A DNA stretch of 64,000 nucleotides, taken from positions 1 to 64,000 of the forward strand of contig JAECUM010001754.1 in assembly GCA_016617855.1 (NCBI GenBank). The letters are read 5' to 3'. Below are positions 43,780 to 56,503 of the stretch, in pieces (positions within the stretch are counted from its first letter, which is position 1; every line of letters begins with the position of its first letter). Below the pieces are notes generated by a model. It was not told where the DNA came from and searched no databases. It saw nothing but the letters and a program-made list of their open reading frames with translations. The stretch is from Megalonaias nervosa. Taxonomy: Eukaryota; Mollusca; Bivalvia; Unionida; Unionidae. The position numbers were made by a program, and so were the translations under genes.

Positions 43780-44176
43780 GAAATATACTGTATGCACACA
43801 GACTGAAATATACTGTATGCACACAGACTGAAATATACTGTATGCACACAAACTGAAATATACTGTATGCACACAGACTGAAATATACTGTATGCACACA
43901 GTCTGAAATATACTGGATGCACACAATCTGAAATATACTGTATGCACACAGTCTGAAATATACTGGATGCACACAATCTGAAATATACTGTATGCACACA
44001 GTCTGAAATATACTGTATGCACACAGTCTGAAATATACTGGATGCACACAGACTGAAATATACTGTATGCACACAATCTGAAATATACTGTATACACACA
44101 GTCTGAAATATACTGTATGCACACAGTCTGAAATATACTGTATGCACACAGTCTGAAATATACTGTATGCACACAC
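43780..44176. repeat. 25-bp minisatellite downstream of QSOX
   Basis: Sixteen units GACTGAAATATACTGTATGC ACACA with variants GTCTGAAATA, AATCTGAAATA and GGATGC. All three minus-strand frames are free of stops across the array, giving three overlapping ORFs of 147-206 codons with a 25-residue super-period. Non-coding in my view. Confidence 0.93.
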
Positions 44177-44182
44177 TTAGTA

Positions 44183-44361
44183 GACAGGTCCAACTGCAAA
44201 CAAAACAGACCCTGATCAACCATTGCATAATACACCAGCAGAACAGAGCTTATGTTTGTATTACTGATTACTTCTAACAAATTATATAGACCAAGATCTG
44301 CTGGTACTCTGTGCGATGGCAGACCTGGGTCTGTGCAGTTTCAGTTGGATTTAACTTATAA
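44183..44361. repeat. Double-hairpin repeat element, copy 2
   Basis: Same order of parts as 27000-27182: GGTCCAACTGCAAAC, CAGACCCTGATC, CAGCAGAACAGAGCTTATG, TATATAGACCAAGATCTGC, GGCAGACCTGGGTCTGTGCA and a pairing outer end CAGTTGGATTTAACTTATA. More diverged than copy 1. Confidence 0.7.
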
Positions 44362-44949
44362 GCAGGTATATTCAGTATGTGAAAACTTATTTATTCTCTA
44401 ACACTTTGTCTGTCCAATGCAATTCATATTAATAACATTTCTTAGACCTGTTTTGACAATCTTTGTAATTTAATCGATCCTTATGATGAAGTCTTATGAC
44501 TTTTACTAAAAGAATTTTCATTATTTACTGTTAAATGCAGTTATTGTCTTCCATGCTAACTTTGCTTTCTGATATTTCCACTTCAGCAATATGTTTGTTG
44601 ATGCCAGCTTTATGTTAGTAAGGTATTAGATGAGTGCAATACTTTATGGTAAATAATCATTGAAAACAACATGAGAAAGGAAAATTCCTAGTCAAAAAGG
44701 AGACCTTTACTGGACATATTTTCCATTATTGTTACGTTGAATATAGATAGCACTGACATCATGGTATAATATATTTAATATTCATATATCAGTTCTTCAG
44801 TAGTATAAATGAACCATGGAATTTATATTCAGTTTTATGGGAATTGAAATGCATATTTGCTTTTTGTACAAGAGATATTGCAACTGGAAAAAGCAGATAG
44901 ATCTACTGAACCTGTGTGGTTATTCCCATGAACATAGTTGTATGGTCAA
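44362..44949. other. AT-rich intergenic sequence
   Basis: Nothing recognised on either strand. Confidence 0.35.
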
Positions 44950-45990
44950 TTGCTTAAGGTCAGTGAATCTGAAAATGTGATTTTTCTCTCTGCATGTTGA
45001 GTCATCATTCTAATTTTCATCAAACTTCATAGGTAGACTACACTTGGGCACAGGCAGACCCTTCCGGTTTTGAGGATAAGATGTGAAAGGTGTACTTCAC
45101 TGGAGCAGACATTGTAATTTTTTTGTTGAGCCCACAATAGTAGGACGTGAGACATACAATAGATGTCACTTTTTTGCTGATGTTGCTGTCTTCACGAGTT
45201 TGTTAGGGATTTGTTTAAGATTTTTTGCTTCCAATATATTTCGTAAAGCCCTTGATTCTCATCAAACATGGCATAAATCATTGTGAATCCGAGATGATGC
45301 ATTCTTTGACATGTTGGCACATCCATTTTACATCAAAGTTACAATCATAGAAAATTTTCTTTCAGGTTTTAGTTAATTTTTTTTTTTGGCTTACATTTCC
45401 GAAATCCCATAACAGATTCCCATTATACTTGGGATGAATCATAAAAGAGGTAAAAAATTCATTCTGCGACATGCTAGCTTGCCTATTTCACATGGAAGTC
45501 AGTTCACAGGCAAAGTAAATTGTTGTTTGGTTATTTTTCATAAAACCATTGATGGATTTTCTTTGCAGGGAATCATTATGTTGCTAAAACAGTTCATGAT
45601 GTTATAAGATGAATGAAGTTTTTGACCTTGGGATCAGGGTCACATATCTTTCAGCAGTGCTGTGATTGTGGACGTGACATGCAATCCCTGACCTTCCTTT
45701 TGTTCTGCTGGATAAGTCAGGTTTCCAGGATCCAGTTTTCATCTAATGTCAAAGCCACATTAGGTAGAAGCGCTGCTCTGTTTTCATTCTCAAGTCCAGA
45801 GGTCAAAGGTCAAGGTCACAGGAGCTTTAGTTGTGATTGTAGGTTCCACATGATCAGCAAGATTTCCTCAAATTTCCTGCTGCCATGTTTTATCCACTTT
45901 ATAGTTGCATTACATTTGATAAAGGGCAGCTCTGTACAAAGTCTGAGACCAGTAGATCAAAGTTCAGGGTCACCGGACATGAAGTAGCAA
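44950..45990. repeat. Very degenerate interspersed repeat with TTCATCAAACTTC and AAGGTCAAGGTCACA
   Basis: Recurring words such as TTTCATCAAACTTCATAGG, TTCTCATCAAACATGGCAT, GGGATCAGGGTCACATAT and GGTCAAAGGTCAAGGTCACA suggest a diverged tandem or dispersed repeat. One 124-codon ORF (45613-45987, plus) falls inside it and looks like translated repeat, not a protein. Confidence 0.4.
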
Positions 45991-46889
45991 AATTATTTAA
46001 TTTTGCATTTGTATTAACTATGATCATTTGCAGAGGGGGTAAGTCACTCTTTTGATGGTCATTTTATCTGTATATGATTTAAGGGGAACATCATCTGTTG
46101 AGACATTATACAAGTACAGTTCTGGGTCTGTTGTATTCACTGTTTGAAGCATATGGTTCTAGAGAAGCATTAAATAAATTGAGTATTGGATGTGGTAGCC
46201 AGAGATCTAGAGAATCATTTAATAAATTGGTTATTTGACAAGGTTAAGACAGTGCTGTATATAAGCATTGAATGAAATGGGTGCTTGTATTTTACTCCCT
46301 TGTTTTGGAACCAGTTGTGTTTATTTAATCCAATATTTTGCAAATACTGTGAAACAAAATATGTTATACCAGAGCCTTAATCACCAAGACATTGATAATG
46401 CTTTTTAAATGTATTAACTGGCTTGGTGACCAGGATTAATTCAAGGTGCATTTGATTCTATGTCATTATCTGAGTGGATGTGCTCACATTTGTCGAGTAC
46501 TATCTGTCATTTCACATGTACATGGAGTATCCTGAACTTGTCCCAGTAACATAGCTTATATTGAACAAATGCACCATCTTACAACATGGCTGTTCTTATG
46601 TTAAAGCAATATTCTGATAATGTTTGGACTAAATGCTTCAATTCTAATTCATAATGCATATAGAAATTTCATTTTGAGTTTCCAGTGAATTTGTTTGTAT
46701 AAAATATTTATCTTTGGGTAAATATTATGTCTGGAAATTTACTGCACATATTCATGACTTGTGAAATTTATTTCCAAGAAATGTAGAAATTTTGCTTCAG
46801 TGCAGTATTGCTGTGTTGACCATTGAATTGTACTGAGTTCCTTTGTGTCACAAGCTGAATTCTGATATGGTATTACAGAGCTTAAGAGT
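45991..46889. other. Intergenic sequence
   Basis: Two copies of a TCTAGAGAAGCATTAAATAAATTG-like phrase occur near 46150-46230. Nothing else is seen. Confidence 0.35.
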
Positions 46890-47000
46890 CCAAATGCCTT
46901 ATACAATGCTGTATGATATTTACTCTGATGCCATTATTTATACAGTACTGTACAATATTTACTCTGATGCCATTATTTATACTATACTGTACTATATTTG
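46890..47000. repeat. Three short tandem units with ACTCTGATGCCATTATTTA
   Basis: Units of about 38 bp: TATTTACTCTGATGCCATTA then TTTATACAGTACTGTACA. Confidence 0.75.
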
Positions 47001-48589
47001 CTCCACATCAACCTACTTCATTATTTGGATTTACCTAAATAAGGAAAAAGGTATCAGATTAAGTACTGTATGAATAAAACAATTAGATCTAAGCTGTGCA
47101 GATAGTGTTAATATGGGCTACCAGTTAGGATATATTCTTGAAAATATGGCATTCAGTTTCCATTGATGCATTTGAAAAAGAGGTGCACAGTACTGATTGT
47201 TATGACAATAATACATCAACTCCCCTCCAATTATTCTCAAAAACAATGTAGACACTAGCAATAGTGATGATGCTGCATACTGCAAAAGCAGATTTTGGTC
47301 TACGTTTTCAAAGTTGAGTCATTCCTGTTCACAAAAAAAAAATAGAAATAGGGTCATTCCATTTTTTATTTCCAAGTCAAACCCCGCTTATGATTATTTC
47401 AAATTCTAAATAATACATCATCGTCACTGTGTGGATAGGTGTAGACTGTGTCTGTCGGAATGATATACAGATACAGAGGTAAGTTATACAAGTCTGTGTA
47501 GTAACTTATGCAATGTGACCAAAGATTCTTGTGTTCATGTTGGGTTTTGTGGTTGGGGTTAAACCTCTTGAGAGACTTTTTTCATATTTAGAAAGTTATC
47601 ATTGTTTTGCATGACCTTTTTATGTGTACACAGTTTAACCTTATCTAAGTCAAAGTCATCTTGCATGGTCATTTTAGGTGTACGCATCTTAACCTCATCT
47701 AACTAGGTCACTGTCAATTTTTATAAATCTGTGACTGTCATAAACTGTGCCTAGACTTTATATGCAGACATTAGACAAGTCATTGAGACATACTTTTGTG
47801 TAAAATAGTAATTGCATTTTTTTTAATGATTGTATTGCATTTGTGATTGATACAGAGTTACTGGAGAAATCACGATATATTATGGCACTCATAGTTGATT
47901 GTTGAGATTTCTTGTAAAGTGGGTCATGCAGATAGTTTCAATAGATTATACGTTTTTTTACAGCTATTAATACAAATTGTGTCAGGTTCTTGAAAGTGCC
48001 TGGTTGTTATTGGATTCTTTAAGAAAATTTGATATCTAAGTCAGTACCAACATGCAATTTGTGGTGATATCTGTCAGTACCAGTATCCAACCCTTTTGAT
48101 ATCTGTGTTAGTACTGGCATCCAACTCTGGCAGTATCTGTTGATACTGGCATCCAACTCTGCTGATGTGTTTGTCAGTACCAGCATCCAATTCTAGTGAT
48201 ATCTCATCAGTACCTGCATCCAACTTGATTATCCAGATGAACAATCATAACTAATTTCCTTTTTTTGTTGCTATGAATCCAGAACATCATGCAACATTTA
48301 ATTTGTCCAGAGCAGAAGGTTGAATTTAAATGTAAATAAGTGTAAAGTTAGTTCAGATTATAGGGTTGGGCAACATCATACTGCTTTTTAACTTAGACTT
48401 TGCATTGATGTGTGTTTGTATATTAATGTGTTTTTGTGTCTAAATGTGATACTAAATGTTTGGACAGGGGGATATTTAGTAACATCTCATAAATGTAAAA
48501 TAATTGACCATGTGCATGTCAATTAGCGTTACCTACCATCCCTGTATTAGCACAGTATTAATGAAGTTGGTAGTGCCCTATGGTAATAA
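47001..48589. other. Intergenic sequence
   Basis: No gene is recognised. About 48050-48225 has four diverged copies of a phrase with CAGTACCAGCATCCAACTC and GATATCTG. Confidence 0.4.
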
Positions 48590-50130
48590 AGTTCCTCTGT
48601 CCATGAACAATTTGGTTTGCAGCTTTATGTTCAGGGACCTTGAATGAACAAGATTTTGAGCTGCATAAGAGTAGTTATGGTCCTTGATTGTCCCCTACCC
48701 ATAACCATGGCACAGCTTTTATTTCCAATGAATAACAATTTAATTTCTACAAAATAGAAACACAGGGAATTTATGGATTTCAACTTTATTTGGTATTCAG
48801 CTTTATATTGTTGAGATTGCAGCTGAGTTCAATTTTCAACATTTCACAACAGTTTTTACAGAGTTATAACCCATAAAATCCTAGCCTCCTAACTCTGGCT
48901 TCCACAGTGTAACATTACAGAGAATTCCTTGATATCAGCCAAATTTGACATGCAGTTTGACATTGATTAGTTCTAAAAATAGTTTGTTTTTCATCTTTTA
49001 ACAATATTAATTACACTGTTATGTGCCATGGTTGCCTGTCCACATAAGTTTGGTCTCAACAGCATAACTTGACCACCGATTTTTGGACCAAAGCCAATTT
49101 TTACATGCAGCTTTATCTTGATGAGACCTCAAATAAGTTTGATATCTAGTGTTCCATGATGTCATTTACATTAGTTATGGCCCCTGTTTGCCCTGCAGAG
49201 TTTGTGCTTTCCACAAAATAATTTTACTACTGATATTTGGATTTGAAATAAATTGGTTGTGCAGCTTCATATTGATGATACATTGAATAATTTAGATTTC
49301 CAGCATTCCATATCTTCCTTTACAGGAGTTATGGCTCTTGAATTCATATTTTACTTCCATTTCTGGAGCATAACTCCAAGACTGTTCAACATATCTCCAT
49401 GAAACTTAGTACAGATATTATACACACAACCCATAAATGCCATTTCCTCTCTCAGTTCATATCTGTATTTTCCTTGTTTGTATCTGTTTGCCCATCCATT
49501 TATCCCTTGTCCACACTTATATTTCTTGGCCAAGAATTCAAATTATAATTCTTTTGAAATTTGGTAGACACATTTGACTTGTAATGTTAATTTTTTTTAT
49601 CCATTTGTCTGTTTATCCATCTATCATTGATACTGTGAATTCTAGAGTTCAACACCAAATGCATTCAAGATAGCTGTTTGAAATTTGATACATATATTAG
49701 ACTAGTGGTGAAGATGTGACTTTTGTTATTACAAATTCTTAAAGTATCAATATTTTCAATTTTCCTAAGCATTATGCCCAAACCATTCAAATATTCACAA
49801 ATCTTTAGTTTTTGGTTGGAGAGCATAGTGCCAAACTGTCCAGAGCTTAACACTAGACTGCACAGAGCATAATGCCAAGGTGTCTAGTTTCCAGTGCAAA
49901 AATCCACTTTAATAGCTATGTAATACATGTCCATAAAATTTGGTGGACCTAATTAGACAGATTGTATGCCTTTAGTTATTCCCAATTCTTAAATTGCATG
50001 CTTTTAATGCCGTTGTCAGCTTTTTAATCCATCAATCATTCACACTTTAGTGTGAAGGTAAAAAGTCCAAAACTGCTAAGATATCTTCCTGAAATATGGT
50101 ATGTATATTAGATGTAGACTAATGTCGTAG
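48590..50130. repeat. Very degenerate repeat with GAGTTATGGC and GGAGCATAACTCC
   Basis: Words such as GGAGTTATGGCTCTTG, TTAGTTATGGCCCCTG, GGAGCATAACTCCAAGACTG, GAGCATAATGCCAAGGTG and CTCCATGAAACTTAGTACAG recur at irregular 100-250-bp spacing. They suggest an old tandem or dispersed family. No protein is inferred. Confidence 0.4.
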
Positions 50131-50865
50131 ATGTGCCCTTTGAGAGTTCTTCTGTTTCACTATTTGCAATATATTCATCTGCTTTTCTTTTCATTTATTT
50201 ATCCATCACTCTCACTGTGTTTCCAGAAGAAAAGCTTGGTTACCTTTGTAAATACAAACTTCCAATTAAATCATCACGATATCCTTTTGTCTCTTTGAGA
50301 CAATTTGGCAGGGGGATTCAGATGACTCTTCTCATATTGAAGAACTTGAAGATGAGGTTTTTTTTCAGATGTCCTATGACCAAGAGATTCATTCTAAAGA
50401 TAGAAAATCATTAATTATTGGACTGATTCCTTCCTTTTTTATGTTATTTTTTTAGTTCCATTTTTGCACAGTATAATCAAGGATTTCTAGTTAATTTAAT
50501 TTGCAATTTAAAATTGTTGAACTCATTCATGAATCTGTTTGCCAGAATTTCACATCATCATTTGTCGAGTTACAACCCATTATTAGATACACCTTGTTAT
50601 GTTTCCACAAAGTTCCTCTGTTTAAGGTCCTGTTGAACAAATTGTACCTGTTGAGAAGCTTTATAATGGATCTATCACTAATAACACTTGTTACCTACAG
50701 AGTTGAGTTGAAGTGACAAGTCTGCTGAAAAATTTCATAATTTGTAATGGATTAGACCTTATTTTCTGAGGAAAATGTACATGGGTGTGTCTTAGAACAT
50801 ATTTCAGAAAGGTTAATCATGTTTTTGAAGTCACAACCAAAGTAATGAAGTACTGTTGCATACAA
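50131..50865. other. Intergenic sequence
   Basis: ORFs of 93 codons (50133-50414) and 71 codons (50501-50716) on the plus strand resemble no family and have no supporting signals. Confidence 0.35.
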
Positions 50866-50960
50866 GTTGGGTCCAGTTGCAAACTGCATAAACCCAGAAA
50901 TACCACTGCATAATGTGCAGGCAGATCTGGGCCTATTGATCCTGTTAGGGGTAATTATTA
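50866..50960. repeat. Double-hairpin repeat element, half copy
   Basis: Contains ACAAGTTGGGTCCAGTTGCA, GCATAAACCCAGAAAT and GGCAGATCTGGGCCTAT, matching the left half of copies at 27000 and 44183. Confidence 0.6.
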
Positions 50961-51497
50961 GAACAAAGCAGGTGCATACAGAAATGGCCTTTTTACTAAT
51001 TAAAATGCTTGTGTTTGTCTTTTGTTTTGTTTTCTTAAATGTTTGATTTTACATCACCCCATTGGGGTTAGATACATTCCTGCAGACCTGTTTTTATATC
51101 TGTGTAATTTATTATTTTATTTATATTTATCTGTTGCCACTTTTAAATGTACGTGGTAGCATATTAAGGTAAAATTTATAAGTTGTCTGGATGTCTGTTG
51201 GCCTAATCCAGAGTTAACCACCTTGGTCAATGGGAATGTATGCCGCAAACCTATTTGTGAATGGGACACACTGTTTAAAGTATTGCAAAGTGTCAAGTCA
51301 GAGAAAAACCCAATGTTGCATAGTAATCTTTAACATTTTTAATGCTTTTAAAAATGCCTAGATACATTCTCATGCTAATTTAATCACATGCTTTTTGCCA
51401 TTTTTCTAACTGGTATCAGGGATAATTAATGACAGCTGCCAAAACCTTTATTTTCTTGTGCCATGATGTGAATTTGTAACATAGTTCTGATTTTGCA

Positions 51498-51758
51498 ATG
51501 AATAAAGTGAAGAAAATTACCAAAGTTGAAGGATTAATTTTTATTACAATAATAATTGCAGTTGCATCACTTGATAAATGTCAGGAAGATTTCCATTGGT
51601 CAGAACATAACCATCTCATCAGACCCTGTTGCATTTATATCTGTATAAACTGTACAGAGAACTACTTTATAGTAACTTCTATAAATAGAGTTATGTGCAA
51701 AGTAACCAATGTAAACACTGAATCGGAAGTCATCCACATTGCATACCTTTACAGCTAA
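51498..51758 (+). CDS. Possible small secreted Cys-containing peptide (doubtful)
   Basis: An uninterrupted 86-codon ORF with an N-terminus like a signal peptide: basic start MNKVKKITKVE, then hydrophobic GLIFITIIIAVAS and a possible cut before LDKCQ. Six Cys follow (KC, PCC, YIC, INC, MC) and one N-C-T glycosylation site. There is no recognised family, the base composition is AT-rich like its surroundings, and no promoter or splice evidence is visible. It may be chance. Confidence 0.22.
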   Translation: MNKVKKITKVEGLIFITIIIAVASLDKCQEDFHWSEHNHLIRPCCIYICINCTENYFIVTSINRVMCKVTNVNTESEVIHIAYLYS

Positions 51759-54032
51759 ATAAAAATGGTGAGTTTATATTTTATTTAGAAAATTTAATAA
51801 ATTGATTTGACAGAAATAAGAAATCTTTATAATTTTTCAGGAGATAAATAATTCGTTCTTTGATTAGATTTGAAAACAAACCAGCTGGGAAACTCAGATG
51901 CTGCACTGTTCAGTTCTTGCACAAAAATAAGTCGCAGACACTAGTTGAATTAATAATGTGCAGTTCTGTAACCAGTAACATTTAAAAGTATATTTTGTTT
52001 ACAAATTATTTAAAAAAACAACTGTCCTTCTAAATCAATAGAATACTTGACACAGTCAACATCATGTTTCAACAACAGATCTCCGATGGAAATTCCTTTG
52101 TAAAATCACTTAGTTCAGTCGGCTTAAATATGCCATATACATCATTTCAGGGAGAATGTTTACAGTATTTCCTCCTAAAGTGTGTCAATTCCAGTACTGT
52201 GGATGAAGTATTGTATACTGCAGAAAAAGCAGCATAGGTTGTTGGTTCTGCATGTGAAGGGATGATTAATGAATACAGAAATTTTACTAAATCTAGACCA
52301 AAGATGTTGCGAAGTATAGTAATTCCAGATTTAATTCATTTGTAACTGGATATTTACATTATTTGGTGTGGAAGAATGCTGTGGTTAGATAACTTTTAGT
52401 TAGGAAACCTAAATTCTTCTGTAAACAGGTGAGTTTATTTACTTTTATAGGTTAACATTTAATCCATGCATGTCATATTGGTGGGGTGCCAGTTACAGGT
52501 TTGCCACACCCACTTCTATCCATTGACTGATACCTATAATTTTATTTGTAATGAGCCCCAGTGGGGTAAATTGACCATATTCTGACAGATACACCTTTTT
52601 TTCCCAATGCCTCTTCGACAATCGATTCAGAAGATGTCCATCAGATTGTTGATAGTAACAGTAAAACAAGGCGTTCCAGAAGGTGGGGTAAGGAAAGTTT
52701 CTGTGGTGCAGCCGGTCAGTCAAGAGAATAATGCACTAGAATTTCATGAGCTTATTTGGACCAATCAGCTACATTTAAAGTGATATGTTAACATATAAAA
52801 AATATTAAACTGCACATATTATCTGTAAATCATACCAACTATGTGATAAGCAAAATATTGGATAAAGCAATGAGCAGATGCAAACAACCTTCAAATTAAA
52901 TTTATTCGTTAAGGATTGCCAGTATAAAGTTCAATAATATAAGATCTTTTCATATCTTTTAATGTAATATATATAAATTTGTGTGTGGCCCATTATCACA
53001 TGGGACCTCACCTTCATTATACAATTGCACCTCAAACAGTGATTACTTGAGATCATTATAATTCTTACACTTCTTCAAATATCTTTTCAATTTTCTTTGA
53101 AAGTTCCACATGTTGCACGAAATATTATATACCTTGTATTTGATATGGGAAAGGCTATTCTAAATTGAAATAACTTAATGCCTAACCCTTTTGCTTTCCT
53201 AATAGGCATATATGCAATAAAATATGTTTAGAAAACTTGCCACTAGACCAAGTGACAACAATGGAAATCAGATTTCTTAGTCATGATGTTATCAGCCTAT
53301 CGAGATGTAGTGAAAAAATTATTTTTCACCATTTACTCCAGTGGTTTATGAAAATTGTTTATGTTGGAATATCCACTGATTCTTGAGCTAGCATTACATA
53401 AACAGCTAATAATGTGTTAAATTGCCATTGAAACTAACAATAACGAAAAACTGCTTTAATTTTTCATACACTTTTAAATAAATTTTTCTCAGGCGTACAA
53501 ATAACTTTAGATACAAAGATTGTTATTTTCTTAAAATATTGCAAAAATTTAAATGAGTCCACGATTCTTGGAATCAAATAAACAATAATTGCATTTTTTA
53601 CGGATTCTGTTTGGAAATGAGAATGAGAGGAAGCGAAAAATTAGACAAACATGATGCTGCATTCGCTTGAAAGCAAAATAAACTTGGAACCACTAACCCG
53701 TCAAACTGACACGAAAAGCGCATTTCGCTTAGCAACTGTCTAGTATTTTCATGGATGTCTTCGTGCGTGCTAGAATTGTCAATATGTGCCCATAAAGAAA
53801 ATAAAAATATAAACCGACAAGAAAGTAGATATTTTTACCAGAATCCTAGCAAACAAGATCTGTGAATCATTACAAGATTACATATATTGGTGTTAGTGAA
53901 GCCTGTGAAAATATATTCCTCCCATTTGATAGGATCATCATATACCCACAAAAGAGCTCAATTTATCTCTATTTCTATACTTCTTCATTTCCTTGTGAGT
54001 AACACGAACCTTGCCAATTAGTAATGGTACCA
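51759..54032. other. AT-rich intergenic sequence
   Basis: No gene, array or element is recognised. ORFs are short and unsupported. Confidence 0.35.
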
Positions 54033-54040
54033 GTACTTAT

Positions 54041-54168
54041 CAAGGGCGCCCGCAAAATTATTGGGGAAGGGGCGCAAACATGTGGTGATCAGCTACTACG
54101 TTTTACGGATAAAGGCCAAAACCTGTTTAGAGGTGAAAATTCGCCGCCTCTATGTGCGGGCGCCCATG
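54041..54168. mobile_element. hAT-type MITE, 128 bp
   Basis: The ends are CAAGGGCGCCCGCA and, inverted, CATGGGCGCCCGCA (13 of 14 match), with CA...TG termini. The 8 bases outside are GTACTTAT (54033-54040) and GTACTTAC (54169-54176), one mismatch, the size of a hAT target duplication. The interior has no coding capacity. Confidence 0.75.
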
Positions 54169-54176
54169 GTACTTAC

Positions 54177-56384
54177 AGTTGTCACTTTCAATTCTATTTG
54201 CCAATCTTCTCTTCCAGGCTCCTGAAATGTTTTGTAATAACTTAGATTCTACAGAAAACTCAGTATTTTGATTGAAATTACGGACCCATTTAACTTTAAA
54301 AAATGTACCTGTCACGTGACAATACAGCAAGAAAGTCCTGGACTGGATGCCAAACACAGTCAAATAATTGCTGTAAACCATTTATTTGAAGCTAGTAATT
54401 CTATTTTAGCTTTTCAAAGACTAACTTGAGTCTATTAAATATCGGGAAACTGCCATAACCCTTAATTTTAATTTTTGGAAAATGTGTGTTCGTGTGATAT
54501 TTGAATTCGCAAGCCTGTTATTTTAATAAACCTGTATACAATAAGCTTGTATTTATTGTGGTATTTGAATTTGCAAATGTGGTATTATAACGAAATCTGT
54601 ACAAAAGATAGCACGTGTTTTCGTGTGTTATTTGAATACCCAAATGTGTTATTTTAATGAACTCTGTACATAATAAATGACCTTTGAATAAAATGTCCAG
54701 TGTCTCTGTCAAATGGTGTAGATTTTTAACAACTGATTATTTAACTACATACTACATTACAAATGTTGGAGTTATAGCAAACTCTTCATTTACCGAGTTC
54801 AGTGTGAATGGCAATAATTAGCCAGTCTATGTTGAGCAACAACGACTTGTACCTATATAAAACCCGCAAAGATTGCTACATTGACCTGCCAATTCGAATT
54901 GTAAACAATCATCATGCATTAATATCAATACCTTTTTATTCTCTGGTCGTTAAGTATTGTCAACTACGAAGGCTTTTCTTAGCATACCTTTTGCTGAAAT
55001 TATGAAGTAATTTTAGGAGATCCTACATGGTATGAATTAGAGGATTTAGATGGTGAAGAGTGAACATTGTATCAAGAAGAAAAGAGTGAATATTTAAGAC
55101 TGAAAATAATTCGCTAAGATTAATATTATAAATGGTACAAAATATTTTAGTTTAACGGAAAAGTCTTGATAATTTTTTTAACATCTGGAAGCCCAAAAAT
55201 ATCACTTTCAGAAGGTACCATGATCCATTTTTAAGTACCATGGAACAAATATTTTGAAATAATGTACTACAGAAAAAGTTGAATTGAAAAAGTATTTTGT
55301 CAAATAAATGGCGTTTCTATTACAAAATAAAATTCAAAATCGAAAAAATAGTAAATTATTGCCTCCATTAATTAAGCTTCCTGCAAGAGTTAATGTAATT
55401 ATTTGCAAAATAAAAGAAGAGTGGAAGAATCTGTAAGATAAACAAAGATAGATTTAATGGCGAGAGTAATCAGGATATGTACATAGTTTTAGATGACGTT
55501 GAATCATTTTAAAGGAAAATGATAAGTTGAAAGCTAAATATGTTTTGGTCTGTAACTGTGGAACTCGACTTATCTATTATATGAACAATGCGTGATTAAT
55601 ATAATGACGATATTCTGAAATTGCATCATATAATTGGAAATATGAACATAATAAATAGAAATCATGTTGTATATCGAGGAGATGTTTGATATATCATGTG
55701 CAACATTTGATCAAGAAAGATGCGATTTAAAATTGGATTTAATAGAGTAAACTATTACTGCACGTTGATAGGTAAAGATCAGTAAGAACTAAATAAATCC
55801 CAAACATCTAAAATCTTCTTATCGTCTATTTGTTGCTGAATTTCTGAGAGTTTGGTTGAGTTTTTTTTTTTTTTCTTCTAAATTTTGATCAACAACGGGT
55901 GATTTACTTTCAATTTATTTGCCCCATGTTTTGATGTCTCTGAAATTATTAGCCTTGTACGTCTTCCGTATTTGTAAGTCCAGTCAGTTTATGCGGAAAC
56001 ATATGATTTACCGCATCAGTTAATTTTACATAATCAGCAAATTGTTTATGCAATTTTTGCTTAAGTTTTCTTCATAGTTTAATGATTGATCTAGGGACTT
56101 GTTCGCTTCGGACATCTCTTCTTCAGCTGTTCAAACCCCAAATCACCAGGACCTCTTAAAGACATTTCTGCAGTCATTGTTAAGAAATCTCTTGCACTAC
56201 TTACCTAATAAGAAAATATTGCTTTTCATGTATTCCATGAAAAATTATTACATTCAGGTCTTCATCTTCATCTCCATAGCTGACAAAGTAACCAATGAAA
56301 ACATTTTTGAACAGGTAGGCAGTCAATGATGATTGAATGGCTCCCAATGAAATAGTTTTGGGTACTGTTGATTTCATACGGAAT
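54177..56384. other. AT-rich intergenic sequence
   Basis: No gene is supported. Near 54480-54670 a TTCGTGTGATATTTGAATTC-type phrase recurs three times. Near 55015-55075 one plus frame reads GDPTWYELEDLDGEE before stops, possibly a decayed coding fragment of unknown origin. Confidence 0.35.
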
Positions 56385-56459
56385 ATATATATATATATAT
56401 ATATATATAGTATATATATATATATATATATATGTTATATGGGTATATATGGCATATAG

Positions 56460-56502
<43 letters not shown>
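56385..56502. repeat. (AT)n and (GT)n microsatellites
   Basis: (AT)n at about 56385-56433, interrupted by one G, then (GT)n at about 56462-56502. Confidence 0.95.

Positions 56503-56503
<1 letters not shown>

Noticed and set aside
45613..45987. 124-codon plus-strand ORF
   Set aside because: It overlaps a degenerate repeat with AAGGTCAAGGTCACA words; no domain or initiation context supports a gene.
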